A stretch of 64,000 bases of DNA, from contig MCGT01000002.1 of assembly GCA_002104935.1 (NCBI GenBank), positions 744,001-808,000 of the forward strand, read 5' to 3'. The position numbers and the translations under genes were made by a program. This document shows, in pieces, positions 7,859 through 19,805 of the stretch. Each line of letters starts with the position of its first letter. Position 1 is the stretch's first letter. This stretch comes from Hesseltinella vesiculosa (taxonomy: Eukaryota > Mucoromycota > Mucoromycetes > Mucorales > Cunninghamellaceae). The notes beneath the pieces were generated by a model, which worked only from the letters and a program-made list of their open reading frames with translations, was not told where the DNA came from and did not search any database.

Positions 7859-10800
7859 TTACCGAGCAAACACGCTGTGGATCCGCTGGAAATCTTGAAG
7901 CTGAGGCAAGTGCAAAGCATGGTGGTGTTGTCCATGGCTAGCGATGTCGTTTGGCAGCCGAGGAATCTGGATTTTGGCCAAGGATTTAGGAGTGCCTTGA
8001 GTAGTCTAGAAAAAGAAATAGAAAATCGAGTGAGAGTTAGCAGCGGAGAGTATGTTTTTTTTTTTACCTTGATCAGGCGAGGGCTATTAGACGCAGCCTG
8101 CATTTGTCCCATTTTGAAGCGTAGAGTATCGGAACGCTGCTTCAGTGTATGGAGGTTGGAGATCTGGGTTTGATACTGATGAAGTGGTGCTGCCTGCCAT
8201 CGTTGCCATGACGGGCCAGAGCGTTCGGACAAACTGACAAGCTTGGGCTGTGAACCGACCGACCAAAGTTCCTTGACCAACTGGCGTGATTGAGCAACGT
8301 AACCTCGCAGCTGTGTGGTCTTATCATTGCAACTTTGCAAAGAACCGGCCGAGGGTAGAACGTCCATTCCCTTTAGTGACAGCATCATTTCGTTGGATTT
8401 CAGATGCGCATTTTCCGTGCGCAGATATCGGATGGCGGACCGCAATGCCTCCAGCTGTTCGTTAAAAAAAAAGGGGAATGGGTGGTTGACTTTCTTTTTT
8501 CTTTTCCTTTATGGTTACCTGTTGAGAGTATTCCAAACTCAGAGAGATGTCATCGTCGGCATCACCTAAAGCAAGTTTGCTGATGTTTCCATTGGCAGCT
8601 GTGCTGGTGGTGTTGCTGGGTGTGGAGGAAGCTGGATTGGCTAAAGCTGCGCCAACACCCCCTTCTTCGTATTCGGACGAAAGCTTCTTCAGTTGCTTAT
8701 GCTCCTTTTCCAGTCTATCATACTCTGCCTGCAAGCTGTCGAGCGCATCGGAATACATGGATTCTTGAGATTGGGATGCCTGCAGCGCCTTTTCTAACCC
8801 TTCGATTTGGTCAGCCTGCCTCTTGACATTGATCATACGCCGCTCCAGCAATTCTACTTTCACGTGCGATTCTTGCAACAATTGGTCCTGTATCGAAATA
8901 AAAAAAAATGAGGCGTCGCACTTTGTTCCCAAGTTTTACATGCCATACCTTGGATTTTAGATCCTTGATCAATTTGAAGATCTCTTCACTGTGCTGCTGA
9001 AGTTTGCGGTCCTTGTCATGGTCCATCACTGCTTCCGCCTTCATGTCTGAGGCACGTTGGATCCAAGGGGCCGTCCCAGTCACGACTGTAGTTCGAGAAA
9101 GAATCGTTTTAAGCAAAGGGAGCGTCGCTGTGATCCACACCCTGCAGTACTTACTCTTGTCAACCTTATTGTCTGTTTCCAGGCGACTCAGGGAGTTGGA
9201 CAGTTCGTTGGTCAGAGATTTCAATGTTTTGAGCGCACCTTCCCACATGGTACTTTCGGCAATTTCAAGGATTTCATCGGCCTTGTTGTAGATGGTTTGT
9301 TGCACCACAGCAAGCTTGATGTCCTCCTTGCTGCCCAACTTGGTTTGCACGTAGCTTGCAATTTGACGATACGACTGCATCAAAAAAAAAGTGAGATTCC
9401 GTCCGAGCGAGGTTCCTTTTTGCTTGCAACCTACATCAAAACAGAACCGACTCAACTTGGCACTGATGGCATACAGTGTCTTGAAAGAATGCAGGTAGTC
9501 AGCCTTGGGTGCCAATGCTTGCTCGGATAAATCCTCAAGTTGACGCAGCAGTTTTCTAAAAAAAAACAGAGGATGGCGAGATGGATCAGCCAATACATAG
9601 GATGATAAAAGCGGCAGGACTTACTTGGCGATGATCTTGCTACTCTTGGCTTGGACAATCAGTCGTGATAGAGGTTCCAAATAGTCATAGTCCAAACGCA
9701 CCAATCCTTCTGCGACTTGGATGCCTGGCGGAAAAAATAAATGTGAGTGTTGATCTAGATTTTCAAAGGCTTGCCTTCTTCTCGAGCGGATTTTTCCACA
9801 AGCTGGCGCACATAGGTGAATTCCACGATCATTTTGTCAGCATTAAATACAAGAGCACGGGTCAAGCCGAAGAATTGGTCAGCATAGTTGTTGAGCGTAT
9901 TTGGTACAAGGTAGACCTCGATCAAGTGTTCCAGCTGTGCAATGATTCTGAGAGCGTAATAATAAAGGGTCAATGGCTATACAGGATGCTTTTTGTACGT
10001 TTACCTCTGGACTTCGGACACACATTCCATCTCATTCATATCATCCGTTCGCAGCAACTCTACAATACCATTCATCCTGTGTAAAACAAAAAATTTAGGT
10101 CCGGGTCATGTGTGAGTGAAAGTTTTTTTTTTTTTCTTGTTACCTTCGCTCGGTGCCGATCAAATCATGATACACTTGACCGATGTTGATAAAAAGATCA
10201 GGAGCGCATTGCGTCAAGAAGTTTACAAATCGTTTCGCAAGATCGGCAAGCCATCCTGAGCATTGACGTAGCTGGATAACGGTGCAAAAATTCAGCTAGT
10301 GCAATATATTATAAATTTTTTTGCTCATCACCTACCTCACACACCGAGATCAAGCTTTCGCTAAAGGTGTCTGTGATTCGCTCGCTGATAGGGTGATTCT
10401 GGTCCAAATGCTTGATGATTAATTCTGCCTTGAAGACTAGCCGTTTGAACAGGAGTATGCAAGAAATAGCGTCGTTTTCAGTTTTGAAAAAGGTGTCCGG
10501 CAGGTATGGCTAGTGCAAAGGAAAAGGCCAAACAGATGAGCACACGCCGGTTTTTTTTCCTCTAAAAAAAAGAATACCTGAATATAGCTAAGCTTGTCGG
10601 AAGCTTGCATGGCATCCAGGCGTCGAAGCTCCAAATCGATGGTTTTGGCTTGAGCCTTGATGACGGTGGATTGCAGTTGTAAATTCAGAGACATCATGGC
10701 TTGCGACTGGCTAGAAAGGTGCTGGCCTTGGTTCTGCTGGCTTTCTCTCTGGCGGAGCTTTTCCAAATCACTTGGGAAAAAGAAGCAAATCAGCAACGAT

Positions 10801-13160
10801 AGCCTTTTGTCATTCGCCCTGTATTTACCTCTGTAAATGCAGCACCAGCTCTCTAAATTGCTGGATGGTAGATTCATAGTCCGCAGTTGTTTCTTCCGTA
10901 GACCGCAGACGCTCCATTTGTTCACGCAAGAGCATATCACGATGATCTACAGAGAAAAAAAGCGTCAGTTGACCGAGCCCATCAAGTCAATAGATTGTGT
11001 AGGTACCGATCTCGGCTTGCAGCTGCTTTTCTGTTTCGAGGTGGTTTTCTTCCAGTTCATCGGCCAGATCCTTGAGTGCCTCGAGGTCGTCTATGGTGCC
11101 GTGCATTTCGTCAATCTTCTCCGTCAGGGACAGGTTTTTTTCCGCCAGCTGCTCGACCATTTCCTCGGCACCCAAGGCATCATCCAGGCGTAACTTAAGT
11201 TCTTCGTTTTGCTGCTCCATAGCCATCAGGGCTTCCTTCACGCGAACGTGTTTGTCTAAGAAACGGAAATCAGGCACGGCCAAATGATTTGGTTTTTAAA
11301 ACGAACCTCGTAAATCTGCAAGCTCAAGTGCATCATGTTCGAGCTCTTTGATTCGCTTTGTCAATTCAGTTTCATGTTCTTTGGAGGCATCGCGCAGTCT
11401 GTAAGCAATGGCATCATGTCAGCCAATCTCCGTCTCAAAAAAAGAAAGGGGAGAAGCTTACCTCATCAGAGCATCTTTCAATCGTTCATTGTGTCGTTCC
11501 AGCTGGACGATTTCTAATGGCGTACGTCCATCACTTGCTGCTCTAGGGGGTTGATTCAAGATGTCTGGCGTGTGGAAAATAATAAAAAAATCCCAGGTGA
11601 GTACTTCACCGTGTGTTGATTTCACGAGCAAGCGACTCACCAGCATCTTTTTGTAGGATATCCAGGTCCACCTTGATTTCATCCATCTTGTCCTTGAGCA
11701 CATTGACTTCGTGTTGAAGCGTTTCGGACCGCTCCTCAGCCACCTCCTTGTCTAGCGTGGTCATTTCTAGCGATTCCAAAGTATCCATATACTTGGCTTC
11801 CATGATTTCCAAATCTGACCGGAAATCTTTGTTTTCCTTTTGCACATCGCGCACCTGCTTCTGCAACTCGGTCACTTTGTCTTTGACAAGGACAGAGATA
11901 ATAAAAAAAAAATAAGCAACATAGGTGATGGGCGGTATCAGTACCTTGGAGTTTGTTTCGCAACGTGAGGAATTGCTCAGCTTCTTCCTTGACCTTTTCC
12001 GACTCCAAGAACCGTTCACGGTCGTCTTGCCGCTTGTATTCCAAGACTTTCAGCTTCAGTCTCAGCTCTTCATAATCCTTCAAAGGAACCGTCTAGGTAA
12101 AGCGCAAGGTGAAAAAAAAGGTCAATGCTGACTGCTCCACTTTCCTGCAAGCCTAGCTGAATTTACCTGTTCAGCCTTGTTCAATATCGTATCCAATGCA
12201 CCGTACGAGCTTTTACTGTTGGTAGCCACTAATCCTGTCGCACCAAAATCAGGATCAAGGTTTGTCGATGGTGTAGCCCAAGTGTCTTGAGGCGTGTGCA
12301 GATCATCGACGTCCTGGTCGTCCGCCTGACCATCATTCACGCTAGCTTCATGCCGAGAGGCGAGCGGGGGTGGCGGGGATTGTTGCTGAGGCGGGGATGA
12401 CGGAATTGTCGCGGCACGAAGCTTGCGTAGTTGGGCTAGACGAAGCTCCTTGGTGGAAGGGCTTGAAGGAGATGAGCCAAGGGTGCCGGATCGAGGGCGT
12501 GTGCTGTGGCTGACCAAAGTGGAAGTCGATGACGCTGGCTTCGTCGGCACCATTGACCCGGGACGTTGGATGGTTTTGCTGCGACTTGGGTTCACAAGTG
12601 ACGACCGACTAGCAGCGGTAGGACTAGGCCGGCCTTTTCCGGTAGGGCTTGAAGGCATGCCCGACAGGCGAGAGCTGGACGAAGCGGACGAAGGTGATCC
12701 AATACGGGAAGGAAGGACGGAAGACATAGGCGATACGCTGGTTCGCGGGGATGCTGCTTTGTCATGGGGTGGTGCAAATCGACTGGTATGTGAACTAATG
12801 TTCGAATGGCTGTCCAGTGATCCCTTCATGGGAGCGTAAGTAAAAATAAAAATAGTAATTAGCAAAGTGACAACAAAATAACACGTGTGTTCAAGTGTCT
12901 CTTGCTACCTCGCTGCTGCTGATTGCTTCCATAGAGGTCGACATGGGTATGTCCCGAACTTGAGAAGGGCGTACAAACACACCGTGATTCATTCGACATT
13001 CAAAATAGCGTTTTCCTTGCACAACACCACTGTTCTTGCCCAAAGGCTCATCCAATTCGATGCCAATCCATTTTCCTGTTTGGAAACTCGTCGTGCCTAC
13101 ATAGCGAATGGTCCCAAGTTTTCCTTGCACCAGCACTCGTGTTCCTATTGATTCATCCAT
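7859..13160 (-). CDS. Dynactin large subunit p150Glued
   Basis: Largest dynactin subunit; links dynein to microtubules and cargo and is needed for nuclear migration and retrograde transport in hyphae. The start at 13160 begins MDESIGTRVLVQGKLG, directly entering a CAP-Gly domain with TGKWIGIELDEPLGKNSG (GKNSG-like core GKNDG variant) and YFEC. A Ser/Pro/Arg/Lys-rich segment follows (12150-12830), then coiled coil 1 (about 10990-12080), the Pfam dynactin domain (about 9000-10430), and a second coiled coil (8460-8930). The last exon ends LQDFQRIHSVFAR then TAA (7859-7861), which resembles the end of animal p150 as I recall it. More than 15 short introns, many rich in A/T homopolymers. Exon boundaries are not all resolved, but family and span are secure. 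Confidence 0.93.
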
Positions 13161-13495
13161 TGGTACTCCAGGAGGATGAATCTTTGTTGGCAAATTAACA
13201 AAAAAAAAAAAAAAAAAAAGGAGCGATAATCCGCGGCTGCCAGCTATTTTATTTGAAGCAGCGCTTATTCCGTATTCAGTGCAAAGAAATAAATGATAAG
13301 GCATATTTGCCAGCTTTCTAACTCTTCGCTCTGCGGTCTGAGAGAGTTGCCATTATAATCAACGTCATTTCTAAACATGTTGAACCTGTATGCAAAATCT
13401 GGCGTGAATTGATTAGAGCAATTTTGTGCTGTGGCTTTTGACCAGATCACCAGAGGATACCTCCAGCAAAATGGTCGATTTTTCATCTTTTTAAG
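13161..13495. other. Dynactin upstream region with part of dispersed repeat copy A
   Basis: Poly(A) of about 20 at 13200-13219 just upstream of the dynactin start; as read on the minus strand this is a T-tract in the likely leader. From about 13400 the sequence aligns with 40405-40500 (shared TGAATT, TTTTGA-CAGATC, and CGATTTTTCAT blocks), so repeat copy A begins here. No gene. Confidence 0.5.
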
Positions 13496-14388
13496 CTGGG
13501 GGATCGGAAGTATTAAAATGAAATCGATGAAAAGTTGGCTGGGCGACTTTCACCAATTGAACTTATTTTTACAGGATCATCATGATTCATGCACCTGAAC
13601 ACCCACACTAAATCTCACTTGGATCCTATCACTCAAAAGTGCTGGGCAGCTCGCGATTTATTTTTTCTCAAAACGATGAAAGAAGTTGGCCCGCCATATT
13701 CAGCCTCCGCACGTGCTGTAAAACGGCGGCAGAGTGATCCACGTCCTACCGAAAGCATGTGGCCAGCTAAAGCAGCTGTGGTGCGTGGCATTGCGAACGT
13801 GTGAGTATTAAATGCAGGTAGATTTGAGAGAGGGATAGGCAAGGAATTATGCTGACTTCTCTACCTACCCCTTTAATTTTAGCGTGGTCAAGCTCCCAAC
13901 ACGAGAAATTGTTGATTTGGATTCTCTTGGAGAACCTTACTTGCAGTCTCCTCTCCTCTCAAACGCCCAGAAAACGTCGTCTTACGCTGGGACCAATTAT
14001 CTACAAACCATTCCTACGTATATGTAGCCTTTTCTTCTTTCCGGGTCGTACCTAGTCCAGTGACGTCGATTTCCTGGTTCAGAGCAGCTACTAAATATTG
14101 ACGATTTGAAATGGTGCCACCATTTTTTTTCTGGAGACTGTACGCTCAAGACATTCTTTCGAGAGCACTAGATTTTACTTTCCCAGGCGCACAACAGTCA
14201 TGTTGTGATTCTCTCAAGCAACGTGCTGGGTTTACAAAAAAAACAAGCCCGAAGAAAAAGGAGGCAGAAAAAAAAAGAGAAATTGTGAAATGCATAGATG
14301 ATGATCGTACTCAAAAAGTATGGCCGATTGGTACAAGTCGCCCAGCCAACTTTTGATCACTTTCGTTTTGACACCTCCAATCCCCTAG
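13496..14388. mobile_element. 893-bp element bounded by inverted repeats (MITE-like), dispersed repeat family copies A and B
   Basis: The left end (13496-13561, plus) and right end (14388-14323, read on minus) align base for base over about 66 bp at roughly 80% identity without gaps, sharing AAAAGTTGGCTGGGCGACTT. Left end continues with ATCATCATGATTCATGCACC and the right end with a related ATCATCATCTATGCAT. The same core recurs at 30545-30672, 40405-40730, 44130-44290 and 52495-52640. No transposase is seen between the ends. It fits a non-autonomous inverted-repeat element, or two independent repeat insertions facing each other. It sits in the dynactin promoter gap, ending 49 bp from the 3' end of the HAD gene. 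No clear target-site duplication was found. Confidence 0.55.
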
Positions 14389-14436
14389 CAGAAAAATGGG
14401 AGCCAAATGCAAACCCACAAACAAAAATAGCCGCGT

Positions 14437-15698
14437 TTATTGTTTGAGCTGGCCAATGACATGATCAATGGCCTCGACCACAGAGTCAAAGACAAAGGTA
14501 TGATGTCCTTGCAACTTTTCTTCATCCCCAGGTCGGTATTTGCCTGTTCGCACTGCATTCCCGAAAGCATGATCCTGATTAGTTCTACCGTGTCATTTAC
14601 AAACGCCATTCCAGACCTCCTTACCTAACATTCGGCTCAAACCAAGCTCTTGCGCGCCTTCGCCTAGATCGTTCCAAACGTCATCTCCAATGATGGCAAC
14701 CTGTTCAGGAGCATGCTGGTATCCGCTGCAAGTAATAAAAAAAACCGGAGGAGGGTGTCCGAGTTATTGATGCTGCATATACTATTCCGTTTGTAAGCTT
14801 ACATTTGCTCTAGAGCCAGTTCAAAAAACCGCCTTGTAGGTTTACCGATCACGCTTGCTTTCTTGTCTGTGGCAAACTCGAGCGCTATTTAAACAGAGGA
14901 AAAGGTCAGCTTGCATGAAACAGACAAACCCTCTCTCTCTTTTATTTTGTTAACCTTGGACAAATCCGCCAGGTCCTAGAGAGAGTTGCTCATCTTTGTC
15001 TGCAAAATATTTGGCCTTGTGCACAGCAATCAGCGGGACATCTTCATTGCTCTTCATCAAGCGAAAAGCTTCGTTCAGCTAGATCAGCCCATCCAATTAA
15101 CGACAAAAAGTCAGTTTCAAGCATGCCAAATCTTATCGCTTGCGCTGCTTACCTTTGCATAATGGAACTGAGAGGGAGCCAGCCCAATGACAACTGCATT
15201 GGGATTTTGCTGGTTAGTATCTTTGAATTCCTCCATTGCGGTGTCCTCCATTAATAAAAATGGTCTAGTATAAAGAATCCCGTCAGCTCTTTTTTTTTCC
15301 TTTTCCTCGCCTTGATCATACTACCTGAGGTTTTTCTGGCGAATGAGGTCGCGGCAGGCTGACAGAGAGGTGAACACCTGCGAAAAAGCAAGAAGTCTTG
15401 AGCACATTCCCTATTTTTTTTTCATACCTCGTTATCATTAATTTGAAATCCGAGTCCATTCAACTTTTCAACCAACTTTCTTGACGATACTTTTGTGGTG
15501 TTGGTGGCGAACCTAGATCACAGAGCAAAATCAAATAAAATAAAATAAAATAACAGCGATAAGGGATATTGCATACCTGAACGGAATGTTGTGAGCGCGC
15601 AATCGCTCAATGGCCAAGATGGCACCTGGAATCACCTTGGCATCGATGTGAATCGTTCCACTGAGATCTATAAGTAATGCTTTAACGACAGGTGACAT
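14437..15698 (-). CDS. HAD-superfamily hydrolase, HDHD2/LHPP-like
   Basis: Small cytosolic phosphatase-type protein. The start at 15698 gives MSPVVKALLIDLSGTIH; the DLSGT motif has the nucleophile Asp with Ser two residues later, typical of the HDHD2/LHPP/NagD branch. Further blocks match human HDHD2 from memory: FATNTTK, NAVVIGLAPSQFHY, GPGGFV near the cap, VIGKP with KP before the acidic loop, and VAIIGDDVWND as the metal-binding motif. The end is DHVIGQLKQ then TAA. About 260 residues in roughly seven exons, close to the family length. Substrate is unknown; family members act on phosphoproteins, pyrophosphate or sugar phosphates. The short open frames here are fragmented by introns so no single long frame shows it. 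Confidence 0.9.
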
Positions 15699-16016
15699 CA
15701 ATGAACAGGCGACAAAACTTCAGAAAAATGGGGGAGAAAAAGCGGTGAAACAAGGTATCCAGTGCATTTGGTCGGAATATGAAAATAGCACTTGCCTGCC
15801 CCCCCTTTTTTTTGCCCACGTTCCTACAAAACCAAACAATGAGATCGTTTATTCGTCGAGGTTCAGCTAATGCAAAAATAAATTAAATAAAAAAAATGAA
15901 ATTGACGTGGTGGTGATTCAATAAGAGTGGTTGGAGTGGGGTCCCCCTTTTTTTACGTGAATTCTAAGCTGGGTAGGGAAGGAAGCAAAAGGATTGGGTG
16001 CGGTAGGAATAAGGAA
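15699..16016. other. Short spacer between the HAD gene start and NAA15 stop
   Basis: About 320 bp holding the promoter of the HAD gene and the 3' untranslated region of NAA15, both on the minus strand. Contains C-run plus T-run sequence at 15798-15812. Nothing else seen. Confidence 0.5.
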
Positions 16017-18901
16017 TTAAACTGCAATGCGACCAAGCTGAGCATCCACCAAAGTCTTGAGGCGAGGGTCCACAGGCGTCTTAGGGTTGGCAACTGCAAA
16101 AGGAAAAAGAGAGAGAGAATGAACGGGACACTTCGGGGCAGAATGAACGAAAAGGAGTGAGTCTTACCGGCGTTCTTGATGGCTTCCAGTTTTTCCTTGG
16201 CCAAGGACTTGTCCAGGGTGACCAGCTTGTTCAATGCTTTGAGAGCCAGCAGCCATTTTTCTTGGCGAACCAGGATGTCGAAAGCCAGGACTTGTGTGTC
16301 GATGCTCTCAGGAGACAGTGTCAGCAAAGGTTCGACAATTCGATACGCGTCTTCCAAGGGTTGAGCAGTCTTGAGATAGCTGTCGCCATTAGGATCTTGG
16401 TCAACCTTTTTCTTGCCACTGTCCTTCTTTTCGTTGGAGGCATCTTCCTTCTTGTCGTTGGCATTAGCGGCTTGGGTAGGATCGATATTTTCCTTGTTAG
16501 CCTTGTTAGCCTTGCGAACTTTGCTCTTGGCCTTTTTCTTTTCGGCAGCAGTCAGGTCAGCTTGGTCGATGGCCTCGAGAGCCGAGACAGTAGGCTGATC
16601 GGCCAGGGTCAGGTAGACAGCCACGGCACCCTTGGCGGCCTTGAGGTAGAAGGGATGGCTGCGCATTCTATCCTCGGATCGGAGCATGTCGACATAAGCG
16701 CGGAGGGTGGATTTGCCCAGGCAGTAGGCATGGAAGTCAAATTGGTCTTCGAAGAAGTCTTCATAAAATTTGACGACAGCATGGAATCGCTTCAAAGCCT
16801 TGCCATAGTTCTTCAATCGATAGTACGCATAGCCTTCTTCTGTCATGAACCATTGACATTGCATATCCATCATGTCCTGAAGAGAGTCCACATCTTTCTA
16901 TATTATCAAAAAAAAAAAAAAAAAATAGCAAGGAGGTCAGACTCTCGGTTTCCGCCCGTTTTTATCCCATGCGCCATCCTTTTCCACTCAACTTACGCGG
17001 GTGAACAAGCCAATTGTCTTTTCGGCATCTTCGATACGGTTGGCTCGCAGCATGTACTTGGCACACTTAGAGTTGATGAATCGATCCTGCAAATCCAATT
17101 GACGAGCTTCGTCCATGACTTCGCTGGCTTCTTGGATCTTGCCCATGTGCTATATAAAAAAAAAGGGCCTTCCATCACCACGAATTCACTTGCTTGCGAT
17201 TTGCTCCCGCTGTCAGCCGATGCTTACCTTTAAGATGCGTCCCTTGGTCATGTACAATTCCACCACGGTAGGAGAGTGAGCGATAGCCTTTTCGATGACA
17301 TCCATGGCCTTGTCATGCTGCTTATGGAAATCATAATGCTGGGCCAGATAGTACAGGCACCAAAGAAGAGCGGTAGGGGGTTCCTTAGTCCCGTTGGGCT
17401 CAAAGCTCCCTTCGGCTTCCAAGGTTGCGCCATAGCCTTCCACCAGGCCAGCGATCACAGCTTGTTTTTTGTTGTCACCATAGTACATTTTCATGCTGTT
17501 GAATAAGGAAGGCACGCCTTTGCGCAAGGCAGTCTGGATAGCAGCCGTCACCTTGACCTTGAAGGAATCGTCCTGAGCATAATGCAGCGACAGGTCTTGG
17601 ATGGCCTTGGAGCGGGGGTATTGCGAGAATAAATCCATCAGCAGTTGGTTGGCGTCGGATTGCTTGTCCACTGATCATCGCCAATAATAAAAAAAACAAT
17701 GCGTATGTCAGTGCTCTGTCTTTATCACCTGCGCCTCACTTCATTCCTCTCACTCTTTTACCTTGGTCATAGCCTTTGAGCGCCAAAAGCTGTTTGACGT
17801 AGCGACCATCGTAGGGATTTTCACTAATCAACAGGCGGTACATGGCTTCGGCCTCGGCTTCCTTGTCGAGCTTTGCCAAGAACAAAGCACGTTTTTCCTT
17901 GACGCAGCGCTTGTCAGTGACCTTGCTTTCAATCGTAGCCAAATGATCCAGTGCTGCTTGGCAGTCGCCAGTTTCCTCGATCAGCATGTTGTGATAGAGT
18001 TGAAGTTCCGATTGTTCGTAACTGACAGGCATGTCCTAAGGGAAGCAGACGATGAATGTCCTTGTCGCCCTACCAAAATTAGATGCACCTACCTTCAGGG
18101 CTTCTTCGTGTGATTTCAGCACGGTCAAGGCCTTGTCGGGTTTGCCAGCAAGTTGATAAGCAACGGTCAGGCCGAGCCAGTGAGGAGGGTGTGTAGGACG
18201 GTGCTGTACCAATTGTGATCGAGAATCCTAGAAAAAGGGGCTGGTGAGCAAAACGGAGGAGGAGCCGGCGTTTCACCCTACAATCACGCTGTCGTATTGA
18301 CGAAGTTGGGTTTGCAAAATGGCAAAGTCGCGAAGAATGTTAACGTCGTTCTTGTTGTATTTCAAGGCTTGTGTGTAGCACTTGGAGGCTTCAGCATAGT
18401 TCTTGTCAGCACGATGCATCAACCCGTACACATGCCAGCCTGAGGAGGAAAAAAAGTGAGCTTGCCGATGAGTCGTTGAAGAGGGTTGGTTCCTTACAAA
18501 TATGCGAAGTCAAATCGTTGCGAACGCCTTGCTTGACAAGTTCGTAGCCTTCTTGCTTTTTGTCCAAATTGTTCAAAAAGATCCCCTTCATGGCCAAGGT
18601 TTCTAATGTATACAAATATACAAAAAGCGATCAGTCTGGGGTGGCTGGCTGCACACGCAATCTTCCATCAAGCTACTTACCACCATGCTCAGGATACTTT
18701 TTTAGAATGGAATCGGCCAGCTTCAATCCTTTTTTGTATTGTCGAAGTTCATAGTTTTTCTACACAAAAGAAAACCGTCCTCGTTATTTTCAGTGAGCAA
18801 AGAACAGCTTGGAAGCATCCGCCGATGGCTGCTTCGGTCCCTACCAAAACGTTTCTAAAAGTGGCGGATTCTTTGGGCGGTAATTCTCGATTGCTGGACA
18901 T
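16017..18901 (-). CDS. NAA15: NatA N-terminal acetyltransferase auxiliary subunit NAA15/NARG1/Nat1
   Basis: TPR-superhelix scaffold that anchors the catalytic NAA10 subunit to the ribosome for co-translational N-terminal acetylation. The start at 18901 reads [19 protein letters not shown]; human NAA15 also has LPPKE at this place (from memory). Matching blocks follow: [46 protein letters not shown], then [18 protein letters not shown] and [39 protein letters not shown] Lys/Glu-rich linker (about 16390-16560) is the expected charged segment. The C-terminus is [10 protein letters not shown] then TAA. About nine exons. Head-to-head with the DUF1279 gene, 222 bp apart. Confidence 0.94.
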
Positions 18902-19123
18902 GATGCGTCACAAGGTGGATCCAATGTGGCCAAGGGATTTAGTAGAAGGAGAAAAGAAGAGAGAGAGAGAGAAAAAAAAAAAGAAAGTGTAAGCCTGTTT
19001 TCAGTCACAAACGCCTTTTTCGGACCTGGCCCAACGGCTTTTTTTTTTTTTTTTCCTGTTCTTGAAACTTGCTGACCTTTTTCTTTCCCACTTCGTTTAT
19101 CTGCATTTCTGACAACTTACATC

Positions 19124-19672
19124 ATGGCACAACCTCTGTTGCGGCTATCTCAAGTAGCCTTTCGACGCTCTCTTGCGCAACCACGTCAGCCAATTTATCG
19201 TTTAGGCCGAAACTACACTAGTGCTGACATCACCAAGATCAATGGCCCTACGCCAACACCTGCCAAACAAGAAGGAAAGCTAAAGGAACTCGTCAAGAAA
19301 TACGGTCCTGCCGGCGTGATTGTATACTTGGGTGTTGGTGCTGTGGATCTTGGCTTGACTTTTGCTTTTATCCAGGTCGCTGGCTCGGACAAGGTCAAGA
19401 AGGTGGAGCGCTATGCCCTGGACACCATGGACAGTGCCAAGGCCATGGTCGGCTGGCAAGTCGAAAAGCGTGACCACGAGACCGCTGCAGCTGAAGACGA
19501 TGAAAAGCCTTCTTTGACCTCGGTCTTCCTCTTGGCCTATGGTATCCACAAGACTTTGTTCTTGCCTGTGCGCTTGGCCGTCACCACCGCTATCACTCCT
19601 GCATTTGTCCGCAAGGTCCATTCCCTCGGCTGGGCCAAGTATGCTCCTCGCCTTTTCCCTGCCCCTAAATAG
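19124..19672 (+). CDS. DUF1279/FAM210-family mitochondrial membrane protein (yeast Nat2-like)
   Basis: 182 residues, no intron. Residues 1-30 (FRRSLAQPRQPIYRLGRNYTS) are Arg/Ser-rich and lack acids, a clear mitochondrial presequence. A DUF1279 core follows: LKELVKKYGPAGVIVYLGVGAVDLG (split by the membrane segment about residues 62-85), a charged stretch, then a second hydrophobic region near SVFLLAYGIHKTLFLPVRLAVT and the closing TPAFVRK. Animal FAM210A/B are inner-membrane proteins linked to mitochondrial translation and metabolism; yeast Nat2 is of unsettled function. Shares a short divergent promoter with NAA15. Confidence 0.88.
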   Translation: MAQPLLRLSQVAFRRSLAQPRQPIYRLGRNYTSADITKINGPTPTPAKQEGKLKELVKKYGPAGVIVYLGVGAVDLGLTFAFIQVAGSDKVKKVERYALDTMDSAKAMVGWQVEKRDHETAAAEDDEKPSLTSVFLLAYGIHKTLFLPVRLAVTTAITPAFVRKVHSLGWAKYAPRLFPAPK

Positions 19673-19805
19673 ATTTTATTTTCCCACTCATACCTCATAC
19701 CTAGATATTATCACACTAGACTCCTTTATTTATTGCTGACCCCACTCTTCATCTGTACTAAACCAATCATATCCACATGAAACTGGAGAGCCCCCGAGGC
19801 GGGCT

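Noticed and set aside
16157..17233. 358-codon plus-strand open frame
   Set aside because: Antisense to NAA15 exons and crosses its introns; reads as low-complexity Val/Phe/Leu.
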